Shown: positions 9,912 to 18,978 of the stretch, piece by piece | Numbering within the stretch: position 1 is the stretch's first letter | How the letters are laid out: each line of letters begins with the position of its first letter | Assembly: GCF_002117915.1 (NCBI RefSeq) | Contig: NZ_BDJB01000007.1 | Location: 1-64,000, forward strand | Direction of reading: 5' to 3' | DNA from: Sphingomonas sp. TZW2008 | Lineage (GTDB): Bacteria; Pseudomonadota; Alphaproteobacteria; Sphingomonadales; Sphingomonadaceae | DNA length: 64,000 nt | Translations under genes and position numbers: made by a program | The notes under the pieces: model-generated | The model's database searches: none | What the model was told of the DNA's origin: nothing | What the model saw: the letters and a program-made list of their open reading frames with translations, nothing else

Positions 9912-10301
9912 CACGTCGAGGCGCCCGCTTGCTCGCGGCCCTACGCTGGCGGTGGCTTGCGTTGCTGGCACTGTCCCTCGATAAAAGCATGATATGGGTT
10001 GGGGAGCACGGCAACGCGGCACTCTCCCTGCGACCTGGCGGAGAAGTCAGTCTTTACGCAACTGCGCCCGGGTTGCCCTGGGCATCGCCACTCTTATCGG
10101 CCGATTGTGTGCTGCGCTACCGCCGTCGCATGGCGCCGAAGACTATCTGCGAGGTGCGTCAGCCCCTGGGGCGGCGACCGTCGGATATCCGCCACCTCCC
10201 GTGCCGGGCGCACGACAGGTGGACGTTGCGCACGCCTCGCTACGCGTGCAAAGGCATGGCACCGGGGCGGCAGCGGGGACGGGCGAGTGGCGGGCGATCG
10301 G

Positions 10302-11516
10302 ATGGGCGAACGCCCGGGCGAAGAAGCAGCGCCAACCGCAACGGTGCAGACGCATGGGGAGACCGACAGCACGCTTGACGCCGCGGCACACGGCGTGATT
10401 CCTGGGCCGGAGCACAGCCTCACCGGGCGGCAAGCCAGCATCGACATAGTGCGTGCGCTCGGCGTACTGGCGGTCGTCTTCTATCACTACAGCTACCGTT
10501 TCCCGCCCGACTATCTTCACGGCGGCACGCATGTGGAGGCATTCGCCTACGGCCGGCTAGGGGTGAATCTGTTCTTCATCATCAGCGCCTTCTGCATTTC
10601 GGGCTCGCTCGACCGCTCGCGTTCGGCAGTGCAGTTCTTCGCGAAGCGGGTAGCGCGGCTCTACCCCGCCTATGTGTTCTGCGTGCTCGTCACCTTCGCC
10701 GCGGTGGCGGCGTTCGGCCTGCCTGGGCGCGAGGTGTCAACCGCGGTGCTGCTGGGGAACCTCGTTTGGGTCAACATGGTGCTACCGTTGCGGCATGTCG
10801 ACGGCGCCTATTGGACACTGTTGGTCGAGCTGCGCTTCTACGCGGTGATCGGGCTGCTCTACTTCGCACTGCGCCGCGACTATGATCGCGTGACGCTGTT
10901 CTGGCGCGTGCTGACCTTAGTCGGCATCGCGTTGTATTTTGTGGCGAAGGCGAGCGCGGGCACACCAGCCGCGGGGGTACTGCGTCCGGTGGCAGCGAAC
11001 CTGTTCCTGCATCCATTCGCGGGCTATTTTCTGCTGGGCATCACGCTGTTTCGGTGGGAGCGGGTAACCGCGCGCGGGCGGGCGACCGATGTCGCGCTGT
11101 TCGTCGCTGGCGTGCTGTGTTCCGATTACGGCGTCGGCGACAAGATCGTGTGCCTGTGCTTCTTTCCGCTGACGTACGGGCTTTTGCGCACGCAAGGGCT
11201 GCGCGTGCCGCGGGTGGTGCTGTCGGTGGGGCTGGTCAGCTATCCGCTGTACCTGCTACACCAAAACATCGGGTTGGTAGTGATGCGCACGACCTGGCCT
11301 GCGATCGACCCATTCGTGTTGCGTGCGTTGCTTGCTTTTGGAGTGGTGCTGCTTGGCGCGTTCGCGGTGAACTACCGTATCGAGCCGCCGCTGCGTCGCC
11401 CGTTCGAGCGAGCGCTGGTGCGCGCGGGCGACGCGGTCACACGTCGGCTGACGGGTGCGCCACCCCCGGTTCCGAAGCGGGAAGCGGACCGGGCGCGAGG
11501 CGAGGACGCCGCTTGA
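10302..11516 (+). CDS. Acyltransferase 3 family membrane protein (no SGNH tail)
   Basis: An OafA-like integral membrane O-acyltransferase of roughly 400 residues with about ten membrane helices. Family marks are SIDIVRALGVLAVVFYHYSYR at the first helix, FFIISAFCISGS, and AYWTLLVELRFYAV. It ends without a periplasmic SGNH domain, unlike the two larger acyltransferases nearby. The start is uncertain: ATG 10302 or GTG 10395, neither with a strong ribosome site. Its 3' end overlaps the convergent ligase gene by 80 bases. It probably acetylates a sugar of the surface polymer. Confidence 0.82.
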   Translation: MGERPGEEAAPTATVQTHGETDSTLDAAAHGVIPGPEHSLTGRQASIDIVRALGVLAVVFYHYSYRFPPDYLHGGTHVEAFAYGRLGVNLFFIISAFCISGSLDRSRSAVQFFAKRVARLYPAYVFCVLVTFAAVAAFGLPGREVSTAVLLGNLVWVNMVLPLRHVDGAYWTLLVELRFYAVIGLLYFALRRDYDRVTLFWRVLTLVGIALYFVAKASAGTPAAGVLRPVAANLFLHPFAGYFLLGITLFRWERVTARGRATDVALFVAGVLCSDYGVGDKIVCLCFFPLTYGLLRTQGLRVPRVVLSVGLVSYPLYLLHQNIGLVVMRTTWPAIDPFVLRALLAFGVVLLGAFAVNYRIEPPLRRPFERALVRAGDAVTRRLTGAPPPVPKREADRARGEDAA

Positions 11517-12912
11517 CGCGCGCCGGCGGGGCGCTGAGCAGCGCGAGGCTGCGCTCATCGATTGTTCCGCGATCGAGCCGGACGAACCAGAGGCACAGCA
11601 GCAGCGTCATCGTTGGATAGAGATCGTTGTAGTTGATGAGATAGCTACCCGCGAAATTCAGGGTCAGATCTAACACGATCCACATCGCCGCCAGCCCCTG
11701 TAGCCGCTCCACCTGCCCCGGCGGCACTGCCACCGCGCGCAGCGCGAGATAGATCAGCGGGATCAGCGCCAGCGCAAGCCCGATCGCCCCCAGATCGAGC
11801 AGCGTCTCCAGGAACCCGTTGTGTGCATGGCCGAGCGAGATGTACTTCCGCCCGAGGATTTCGGCCTGCGCCTCATTTGCCCAGCCGGCGTAATAGCCTT
11901 GGCCGAACACGGGGTGCCGCGCAATAGAGTGCCAAGCCGCAGCCCAGATCTCGTCTCGCCCGGACATTCCCGCAGTGCGACCGAGCGAACCGAACACGGC
12001 TTCGATCGCCGCGTCGAGCATGCCCGAGGCATACACGAGCATCAGCGGTCCACCCAACAGCACCAGAACAAGGAACCGGTACGGCGGCGCTATGGGAACC
12101 CGCACGAGCCATACAGCAACTAAGGCAACGGGAAAGGCAATGACGATCTTCGCCGAGCCGGCCAGCAGCAGGAGCGCGACGCCAAGTGCCAGCATCGCGA
12201 ACCAGAGCTTCCGGAAAGGTAGCACCGCGCGACCAAACAGCAGCAGCACGGCAAAACCCGCTGCAACCATGCGAGCGAATTCGTTCTTGTGACTGAATGT
12301 GCCGCGTAGCCGGCCGGCATGTTCGGCTACGCCGATCTGTCCCGCCTGATGAACCGCATAGGTAGGATCCACGAAAAAGAGGATCGCTGTCACGATGAGA
12401 ATTCCGATCGTGATCCAGACCAGTGCACGGATTACCTCGCGCGGGGGGGTCGCGAACGCGAGCGTGACGATGATCATCAGCGACCCAGCATAGGCGATTG
12501 CGCGCCGCGTCGAGATCGCCGGATCAGCGGACCACAGGATCGATGCGCCGATCCACAGCGCCACCGCGATCGCGCACCACATGATCGGTGCGGGACGGCG
12601 GCGCCGGCGCATGCCCTCAAAGGCGGTGAATGCCAGGATCGGCAGCGCGAGCGCGTAGAGTAGGATGCCCAGATACTGGATGATCGGCGATTCACCACTG
12701 TCCACGAAACTATCGGCATTGCCGGAGAACGGGCGGGTCAGCGCGCCGCTGAAGAAGATCAGCGCCGCATAGAGATACAGCCGCATCGGCCAGCCGGTCT
12801 CGCCCGGCTCGCGACGATGACGTCCGCGGCGGCGTGGGAGGGGCGCGCCGAGGCCGGGACGCTCTGTGTCCGCTGTAGGGCCGGCGGATATGCTGGTGCC
12901 AATCTCGTTCAC
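11437..12912 (-). CDS. O-antigen ligase/polymerase family membrane protein
   Basis: A 491-residue polytopic protein of the WaaL/Wzy-like superfamily, which ligates or polymerises undecaprenyl-linked glycans in the periplasm. There are ten or more hydrophobic helices from about residue 45. The large periplasmic loop characteristic of the family carries GRDEIWAAAWHSIARHPVFGQGY and SLGHAHNGFLETLLDLG (about 320-375). It overlaps the upstream glycosyltransferase by four bases (ATGA), so the two are translationally coupled. Ligase and polymerase cannot be told apart by sequence alone. A C7 run (G7 on the plus strand at 12443-12449) lies within it. Confidence 0.88.
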   Translation of the reverse strand: MNEIGTSISAGPTADTERPGLGAPLPRRRGRHRREPGETGWPMRLYLYAALIFFSGALTRPFSGNADSFVDSGESPIIQYLGILLYALALPILAFTAFEGMRRRRRPAPIMWCAIAVALWIGASILWSADPAISTRRAIAYAGSLMIIVTLAFATPPREVIRALVWITIGILIVTAILFFVDPTYAVHQAGQIGVAEHAGRLRGTFSHKNEFARMVAAGFAVLLLFGRAVLPFRKLWFAMLALGVALLLLAGSAKIVIAFPVALVAVWLVRVPIAPPYRFLVLVLLGGPLMLVYASGMLDAAIEAVFGSLGRTAGMSGRDEIWAAAWHSIARHPVFGQGYYAGWANEAQAEILGRKYISLGHAHNGFLETLLDLGAIGLALALIPLIYLALRAVAVPPGQVERLQGLAAMWIVLDLTLNFAGSYLINYNDLYPTMTLLLCLWFVRLDRGTIDERSLALLSAPPARVKRRPRLAPGPLPASEPGVAHPSADV

Positions 12913-14099
12913 GCCGTCCGATGCCCATCTGTCGTCGACGCTCGGTGCGACGCCATCGCCGAGGCGAACAGCGCCTCGTACAGGCGAGCAACGTTTGCGA
13001 CCGCGAACTGCTCCGCGCGCCCGCGAGCGATCGTTGGAGGAATTGGCGCGTCGAGCCCGCGCTGGAGCGCCGCGGCCAGCGCCAACGCGTCACCCACAGG
13101 GGTCAGATAGCCGTATTTGCCGCCCGCGAGGATCTCCCCCGCGCCCCCCGGGGCGTCGGTCGCCACTGTGGTACGCCCCAGCGCCAGCGCCTCCGCAAGC
13201 ACGTTCGGGAAGCCTTCGAACCGCGATGCCAGCACGAACAGGTCGGCATGCGCCAAATAATCGTCGGGATGGGCACAGAAACCGATCAGGTGGACGCGGT
13301 CCGCGATCCGCAGCGCGCGCGCCTGCGCCTCCAGCTCGGGCCGGAGCGGCCCCTCGCCCAGCACCATCAGCACGGGTGTGCCCGCCAGCTTCGCGAAGGC
13401 GGAGAAAAGTGTCGGATAATCCTTCTGCGGCACCAGCCGCCCCATGGCGACGATCACCGGCCCGCCCACCGGCCAATCGTCGGGACGCGGGCGCTCCTTC
13501 GCCGGATCGGGCAGCGGCACCGGGTTCATTGTGGTTGCGACCTTCGCCGCCGGTATGCCGGCGAAGGCGACGATATCCTCCGACACGCGCGCCGCGACAC
13601 AGCCGATCGCATCGGTACGGCGATAGGCATAGCGCAGCAGCGGCGGGAACAGTATGCGGCGGACCAGGTCGCGCCCCGCGATTTCCTCCGTAGTAAAGTT
13701 GCGCACCAGCGAGACCACCGCCGTCTCCGGCGACCAGCGCCGCGCCGCAGTGAGCCCGGCGACGTTCGGGCCGAGCAGCGCGGTGACGAGCAGCGGCGGG
13801 CGCCGTTCGTTCAGCAGCCGGCCGAGCCGCGGCCAAGCGCGCACCGTGAGCGGCGAGCCGAGGTCAACCACCTCAATCCCCAGCGCCACGCGGTCGATCA
13901 CGGGCCCGCGCACCTTGTTGACGATGATCGTCACCTGGCGCCCCTCGGCATGCCAGTGATTGGCCAGCCGCACGACTGCATTCTCCGCACCACCGCCGTG
14001 AAAGGCGGGCATGTAGAGCAGAATCGGCACTTCGTCCGCCAGTCGCAAGGCGTTCGCGATCGAAGGCTCGCGAGCGCTCTGAAGATCGATATCGTTCAA
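12909..14099 (-). CDS. Glycosyltransferase, GT4-like
   Basis: A 396-residue GT-B glycosyltransferase. It contains LLYMPAFHGGGAENAVVRLANH at the N-terminus, VAMGRLVPQKDYPTLFSAFAKL near 220, and FVLASRFEGFPNVLAEALALG near 295, where the two glutamates of the retaining GT4 group sit. It is the first gene of a two-gene unit with the ligase (ATGA overlap). It probably adds a sugar to the lipid-linked repeat unit. Confidence 0.9.
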   Translation of the reverse strand: MNDIDLQSAREPSIANALRLADEVPILLYMPAFHGGGAENAVVRLANHWHAEGRQVTIIVNKVRGPVIDRVALGIEVVDLGSPLTVRAWPRLGRLLNERRPPLLVTALLGPNVAGLTAARRWSPETAVVSLVRNFTTEEIAGRDLVRRILFPPLLRYAYRRTDAIGCVAARVSEDIVAFAGIPAAKVATTMNPVPLPDPAKERPRPDDWPVGGPVIVAMGRLVPQKDYPTLFSAFAKLAGTPVLMVLGEGPLRPELEAQARALRIADRVHLIGFCAHPDDYLAHADLFVLASRFEGFPNVLAEALALGRTTVATDAPGGAGEILAGGKYGYLTPVGDALALAAALQRGLDAPIPPTIARGRAEQFAVANVARLYEALFASAMASHRASTTDGHRTA

Positions 14100-14456
14100 G
14101 CCAGGGTCCTCGTCAGAGTCATCTTGACGCCGAGAGTGTCAAACCGCGCGAGCCGGAGCGGCGGATGCGCGATCTGATGCTCGAACGCCTGCGCGATCAG
14201 CACCAGCACGGCGGCGAGCCCGCGCAGGTCCTGAATTGAGTTGATCCTCACCGCCAGCGCTCATGCCTCCCAGGCCTGAGCGATCCGTGGCACACGCAGG
14301 CCCTTGCGGAAAGGGGCAAGCCCTGCCGAGAAGGGTGCGGTTCCCGTGTGGGCTGCAAAAAAGGGGGTTGCCGTGCCCGCGCACCGTCCTAGACCGCGCT
14401 ATGGACGGCCGCGCGCGGGGGTTGCGGCCGGCCCTGGGGGACGATCCGCGCCGACG
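14100..14456. other. Divergent intergenic region
   Basis: 357 bases separate a glycosyltransferase (minus) from an acyltransferase (plus). No gene is supported; the plus frame is open upstream of 14457 but lacks family content. It should contain the divergent promoters, which I cannot place with confidence. Confidence 0.4.
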
Positions 14457-16433
14457 ATGACAGACGCCGCCCACCCATCTGCGCTCGGCGCCCCGTCCTC
14501 CGGTGCTTCGTCGCCTGCCGCCCCTTCGCCCGCGGCGCCGCCCGGGATGCACGCCGCCACGTACCGCCGCGACATCGACGGGCTGCGCGCCTTCGCTGTG
14601 CTGCCGGTGGTGGCCTATCACCTACAGCTGCGCTTCATCACCGGCGGCTATGTCGGGGTCGACATCTTCTTTGTGATTTCGGGGTTCCTCATCACCGGGA
14701 TCCTCGCGCGCGAAGTGGAGGAGCGGCGCTTCTCGATCGGGCGCTTCTACGAACGGCGCATCCGGCGCATCTTCCCGGCGATGTTCTTCGTGCTGGCCGC
14801 GGCGACGATCGCGGCGTTCGCGATCCTCTATCCGCTGGAGCTGGTTTCCTACGGGCACAGCATGTTGTGGAACGCGCTGTTCATGTCGAACAACTACTTC
14901 TTGGCGACGACCAACTATTTCGCAATGGGCGGCGAGACGAAGCCGCTGATCCACACTTGGTCGCTTGCGGTGGAGGAACAGTTCTACATCGTCTTCCCGC
15001 CACTGTTGTGGGTGCTGATGCGGCGCTGGGGACGCGGGGTCGCGGCCGTAGTGATGGCGGTGTGCGCGGTGGCAACGCTGGGGCTGAGCGCGGCGCTGCT
15101 CGCGTCCTACCCTTCCGCCGTCTTCTACCTCGCGCCGCTGCGCGCGTGGGAGCTGCTGATCGGGAGCCTCCTGGCCCTCGACGTCGTGCCGCGGCTGCGC
15201 GGGATGGCACGTGAGGCGGGGGGGGGGCTCGGCCTCCTGCTCGTGGTGGCGCCGGTCATCCTCTATACCCATGCGACGCCCTTTCCTGGGCTCGCCGCGC
15301 TGCCGCCCTGCCTGGGCACCGCGCTGCTTATACATTCCGGCCGACCCGATCCGGGTGCCGCGCTGCCGACGCTTAGCGCACGGTTCCTCGCTTGGACGCC
15401 GTTCGTATGGGTCGGCTTGATCTCCTATTCGCTATACCTGTGGCACTGGCCGACAATCGTGTTCTATCGCCTGGGCGTCCATTCGGTGTTGGGCGTGGCC
15501 GAGAAGCTGGCGCTGCTCGCCGTGATGATCGCGCTAGCCTGGTTCAGCTGGCGCGTGGTGGAGCGGCCGTTCCGCACCCGCGCGCTGCTGGCGACACGGC
15601 GCGCGATCTTCGCCGGGGGAGCGTTCGTGATCGCGGCGTCGCTGGCGACGGGCGCGGCGCTGATTGCGACGGACGGCTTCGCCTCGCGCCTGTCGCCGCG
15701 GGTGGCGAAGCTGGCGAGCTATCTGAACCTCGACATCACCGCGCAATACCGGCAGGGTCGTTGCTTTCTGTCGAATGAGGAGGGCAGCACCGCGACGATC
15801 GACCGCGCTGCGTGCCTAACCCCGCGGCCGGGGACGCGCAACTACCTGCTGCTGGGGGATAGTCACGGCGCGCACCTGTGGTGGGGGCTGGCCCACGTCT
15901 TTCCGCAGATTAACGTAATGCAGGCGACCGCCTCCGGCTGTCGCCCGCTGATCGGCGCGCCGGGGCTGCCACATTGCGTGGGCGAGCGGGCGGCGGTGTA
16001 CCGGCTACTGCCGTCGCTGCGCCCCGACGCGGTGCTGCTGGCGGCGCGGTGGCGCGCGGACGAGCTGCCGCAGTTGGTGGCGACGGTGCGGGCGCTTCGC
16101 GGCCAGACAGGGCGCGTGATCGTATTTGGCCCGATCGTGCAATATGACGATCCGCTGCCGCGGCTGCTGGCCAACGCGGCTTGGTCCGGGCGCACGGCGT
16201 TGATCGCGGCGCGGCGCCGGCCGCTCGATCGCGCGCTGGACAGGAAACTGGCGGCAGCGGTGCGGGGTGCGGGTGGCGAGTATATCTCGATTTACGACGC
16301 GCTGTGCCGCGGCGGGGATTGCCAGACCGAGACTGCGGACGGCGCGCCGCTTCAGTTCGACTATGGTCATCTAACGCCGGAGGGGTCGATCGCAATAGCG
16401 GAGCACTGGCGCCGCCTCGCCGCCTTCCGCTGA
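14457..16433 (+). CDS. Acyltransferase 3 with SGNH domain (OafA/YrhL-like)
   Basis: A 658-residue membrane O-acyltransferase. The N-terminal acyltransferase-3 domain has YRRDIDGLRAFAVLPVVAYH, DIFFVISGFLITGIL and SLAVEEQFYIVFP. The C-terminal periplasmic SGNH esterase-like domain has GDSHGAHLWWG (about residue 470) and a closing D..H pair in DYGHLTPEGS. Such proteins acetylate surface polysaccharides. The start is the ATG before TDAAHPSALG. A run of ten G (15218-15227) lies inside the gene, encoding GGG in a loop between helices, and would shift the frame if it slipped. It ends three bases from a convergent acyltransferase. Confidence 0.9.
   Translation: MTDAAHPSALGAPSSGASSPAAPSPAAPPGMHAATYRRDIDGLRAFAVLPVVAYHLQLRFITGGYVGVDIFFVISGFLITGILAREVEERRFSIGRFYERRIRRIFPAMFFVLAAATIAAFAILYPLELVSYGHSMLWNALFMSNNYFLATTNYFAMGGETKPLIHTWSLAVEEQFYIVFPPLLWVLMRRWGRGVAAVVMAVCAVATLGLSAALLASYPSAVFYLAPLRAWELLIGSLLALDVVPRLRGMAREAGGGLGLLLVVAPVILYTHATPFPGLAALPPCLGTALLIHSGRPDPGAALPTLSARFLAWTPFVWVGLISYSLYLWHWPTIVFYRLGVHSVLGVAEKLALLAVMIALAWFSWRVVERPFRTRALLATRRAIFAGGAFVIAASLATGAALIATDGFASRLSPRVAKLASYLNLDITAQYRQGRCFLSNEEGSTATIDRAACLTPRPGTRNYLLLGDSHGAHLWWGLAHVFPQINVMQATASGCRPLIGAPGLPHCVGERAAVYRLLPSLRPDAVLLAARWRADELPQLVATVRALRGQTGRVIVFGPIVQYDDPLPRLLANAAWSGRTALIAARRRPLDRALDRKLAAAVRGAGGEYISIYDALCRGGDCQTETADGAPLQFDYGHLTPEGSIAIAEHWRRLAAFR
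15218..15227 (+). repeat. G10 homopolymer inside acyltransferase
   Basis: Ten consecutive G bases occur in the coding sequence at about codon 255. It is the longest homopolymer I noticed in the window. Slipped-strand mispairing here would switch the gene off by frameshift. Confidence 0.9.
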
Positions 16434-16436
16434 GCG

Positions 16437-18542
16437 TTAGAGCGTGCCGAGCACGAAGGCGTCGAGATAGCCGAAGCGCGGCGCATCCGCCGCCAACGAT
16501 GCCCGGATGTGATGCTTATCCTTGTACAGGAAGTGGCCGTCGCTCGTCAGCGGACAGCGCACAGCGTCACACAGGAACGGCAGCGGGTCGATCGTCCGCA
16601 CGCCGGCAGCGGAGGCGACCGAGGCAAGCTTGGCGCGCACCCATGCGGTGCGCGCATAAAAAGCGGTTCTGTCGATCGCAGGCGGCGCAACCGGGCGCGC
16701 AGTCGCGAAGACACGGCGATAATAATGGCGCGGCAGCTGGTCGAAGTTGAACGGCTCAGGCAGCAGGATCGCGACCTCAGCGCCCCCAGCGCGAATTTTT
16801 GCGAGGCGCGTGGCGAGCTGCGCGAAGGCGACGTCTACGTTGGCCGCGTTCACCGCCTCGTCATGCTCGGCCCGGCACCCGCGCCACCCGCGCGAGCATA
16901 GCGCGCCGGGCGTCCAGCGGCCGCCCGCATCGCCGAAATACAGCGCCCAAGCCGAAACGACGAGGACGCGCGCGTAGCGCCCCTCAGCGACGAGTGGGAA
17001 GACTCGGTCGGCGAAGGCGGCGCATTCGCCCTCGCCGCGAGTCCAAGTCAACCTCGACAGTGGCGCGCAGCCGGAGTTGCGCAGCAGCGTCACCTCCACC
17101 CGCCCGCCATCTGCCAGCCGCTTTAGGCGCGGGATCATCTGCTCGGCGTGCGAATCGCCGACCACCGCGACCCGTACCGGGTTGCCGGTACCAAGCTGGC
17201 ACCCCTGCGCCGCACCAATCCGCCAACGTCGCTCGCACGGGGCAAAACCCACCCAGTCGTTCGACGCGGCGCGAAAGTCTGCGAGCTGCGCGCGTGCCGC
17301 AGGCGAGAAGCCGCGTGTGCGCCACGCCTCGAATCCGGTCGTTTGGAGTGTCGCGATCAGCCCCGCCGCGACCAGAGCGGCGCTAGCCGCAATCACCCCC
17401 CAGCGCCGTCGCGGCGTGGTGCGCGCGGTGCCGAACACCGCGTCGCGCAACCGCGTCTCGATTAGGGTGTAGGACAGCACCGCCGCCACTACCGACAGCG
17501 CGACCCCGATCGCGATCACCGGCGCGATCAGCGCGCACCCGGCATAGACAAAGGCGACGACGATCGGCCAGTGCCACAGGTACAGCGAATAGGACCACAC
17601 GCCTAGCGACCGCATCCCCGGCAGCGTCGCCCAGCGCGCCTGCCGCTGGTCCGCGGCCAGCACCGCCACCGCCCCCAGCACAGGCATTAGCGTCCAGATC
17701 GAGGGCCAGGGCACCGCATCGTCGAGCCAAAAAACCGACAGCAGGATGAGCACGAAGCCCCCAATTGCCAGCGCCGCCGAGCCCGCGCGCGAAGGCCGCG
17801 GCGCCCACAGCGCCAGAACGCCCCCTGCCAGCATCTCCCACGCGCGCGTCGGCAGCAGGAAAAAGGCATAATCGCGCAGGTGAGTCGAGCGACTCGCGAT
17901 CCACAGCGTTGCGAGCAGCCCCACCGCACAACCGATCGCCACGAACGCCAGCCGCCGCCGCCACAGCCACTCCCAGCGCGCCACCAGCGCCAGCACGATG
18001 GGATAGAGCATGTAGAACTGCCATTCGGCCGACAGCGTCCAAGTGTGAAGCAGCCAGTTCGCCTCCGACGCATCGGCGAAATAGCCCGATTGGCGCGCGT
18101 AGAGGATGTTTGAGACAAACAGCACCGAGGCGGCGGCGTTGCGTGCGGTCTCCGCCAGCGTTAGCGGGTCAAGCGCGACCAGTCCGACGAGCACCAGGAA
18201 GACGCACAGCGTCGCCAGCGCGGGCACGATCCGACGTACCCGCGCCGCATAGAAGCCGAGGATCGAGAACGACCCGCGCGACACTCCGCGCTCCACGATC
18301 TGCGTCATCAGCAGCCCGGAGATGACGAAGAATACGTCGACGCCGACGAACCCGCCACGGAATCCCGCGACGTGAAAGTGAAACAGCACTACGACACTCG
18401 CCGCGAGCGCACGCAGTGCGTTGATGTCGTTGCGGAAGCCGCGCTCGGCGGTGGCGTCTGCGTGGTTCGCGAGCTGCGAGGCAGGCGACGCCCGCGCCGG
18501 GCCGGGAACTGCTCGATTGGGCGCTGGCACAGTGTCGCTCAC
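16437..18542 (-). CDS. Acyltransferase 3 with SGNH domain
   Basis: A 701-residue relative of the preceding acyltransferase on the opposite strand. The acyltransferase-3 part has FRNDINALRALAASVVVLFH, GVDVFFVISGLLMTQIV and HTWTLSAEWQFYMLYP. The helix signature SYSLYLWHWP is shared with its neighbour. The SGNH tail has VVGDSHAEQMIPRL (about residue 440) and SDGHFLYKDKHHI. I chose the GTG at 18542 because GTGGGGGAC lies at ideal distance upstream; the open frame to 18842 has no domain content. It probably adds an acyl group to a different position of the same polymer. Confidence 0.88.
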   Translation of the reverse strand: MSDTVPAPNRAVPGPARASPASQLANHADATAERGFRNDINALRALAASVVVLFHFHVAGFRGGFVGVDVFFVISGLLMTQIVERGVSRGSFSILGFYAARVRRIVPALATLCVFLVLVGLVALDPLTLAETARNAAASVLFVSNILYARQSGYFADASEANWLLHTWTLSAEWQFYMLYPIVLALVARWEWLWRRRLAFVAIGCAVGLLATLWIASRSTHLRDYAFFLLPTRAWEMLAGGVLALWAPRPSRAGSAALAIGGFVLILLSVFWLDDAVPWPSIWTLMPVLGAVAVLAADQRQARWATLPGMRSLGVWSYSLYLWHWPIVVAFVYAGCALIAPVIAIGVALSVVAAVLSYTLIETRLRDAVFGTARTTPRRRWGVIAASAALVAAGLIATLQTTGFEAWRTRGFSPAARAQLADFRAASNDWVGFAPCERRWRIGAAQGCQLGTGNPVRVAVVGDSHAEQMIPRLKRLADGGRVEVTLLRNSGCAPLSRLTWTRGEGECAAFADRVFPLVAEGRYARVLVVSAWALYFGDAGGRWTPGALCSRGWRGCRAEHDEAVNAANVDVAFAQLATRLAKIRAGGAEVAILLPEPFNFDQLPRHYYRRVFATARPVAPPAIDRTAFYARTAWVRAKLASVASAAGVRTIDPLPFLCDAVRCPLTSDGHFLYKDKHHIRASLAADAPRFGYLDAFVLGTL

Positions 18543-18978
18543 GATGTCGTCCCCCACGCCCCGCGGACCCCCGCCTACCGAAGGGGCGCCGATGTTGCAA
18601 CGCGGCGCATGCCGCAGCCGCGCGGACGGTGCGCCCGCGGCAATGAGCAGATGTGCGCTGTCCGAGTGGCACGCTGGCTGTAGACATGCTGCGTCGTCCA
18701 AAACCGCTGGTGCGCACTGCCCCGGCTGGCTATCGCGCCGCATCGGGGCCGGGGTATCGGGCACGCGGGCATCCAGGCCTTTGCGCTTATGGTTCGTGGC
18801 GGCCTCGGGAGTGAGACGGCATGCGAGGCGAGCTGGTGGCAAACGGCGGACGGACAGGCGCCGTGACGGTCGCGGCGATTCCGTCTACAGGGCTGGCGAC
18901 GGGGTGGCGAGCAATGCCCGCGGCGTGGACATCGGTACCGGCAGCGGCGGCATCATCGGCGATTGGTTCCGCCTGACA
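18543..18978. other. Divergent intergenic region
   Basis: 436 bases separate an acyltransferase (minus) from the flippase (plus). Both strands are open over much of it because of high GC, but neither translation shows domain content. It presumably contains both promoters. Confidence 0.4.
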
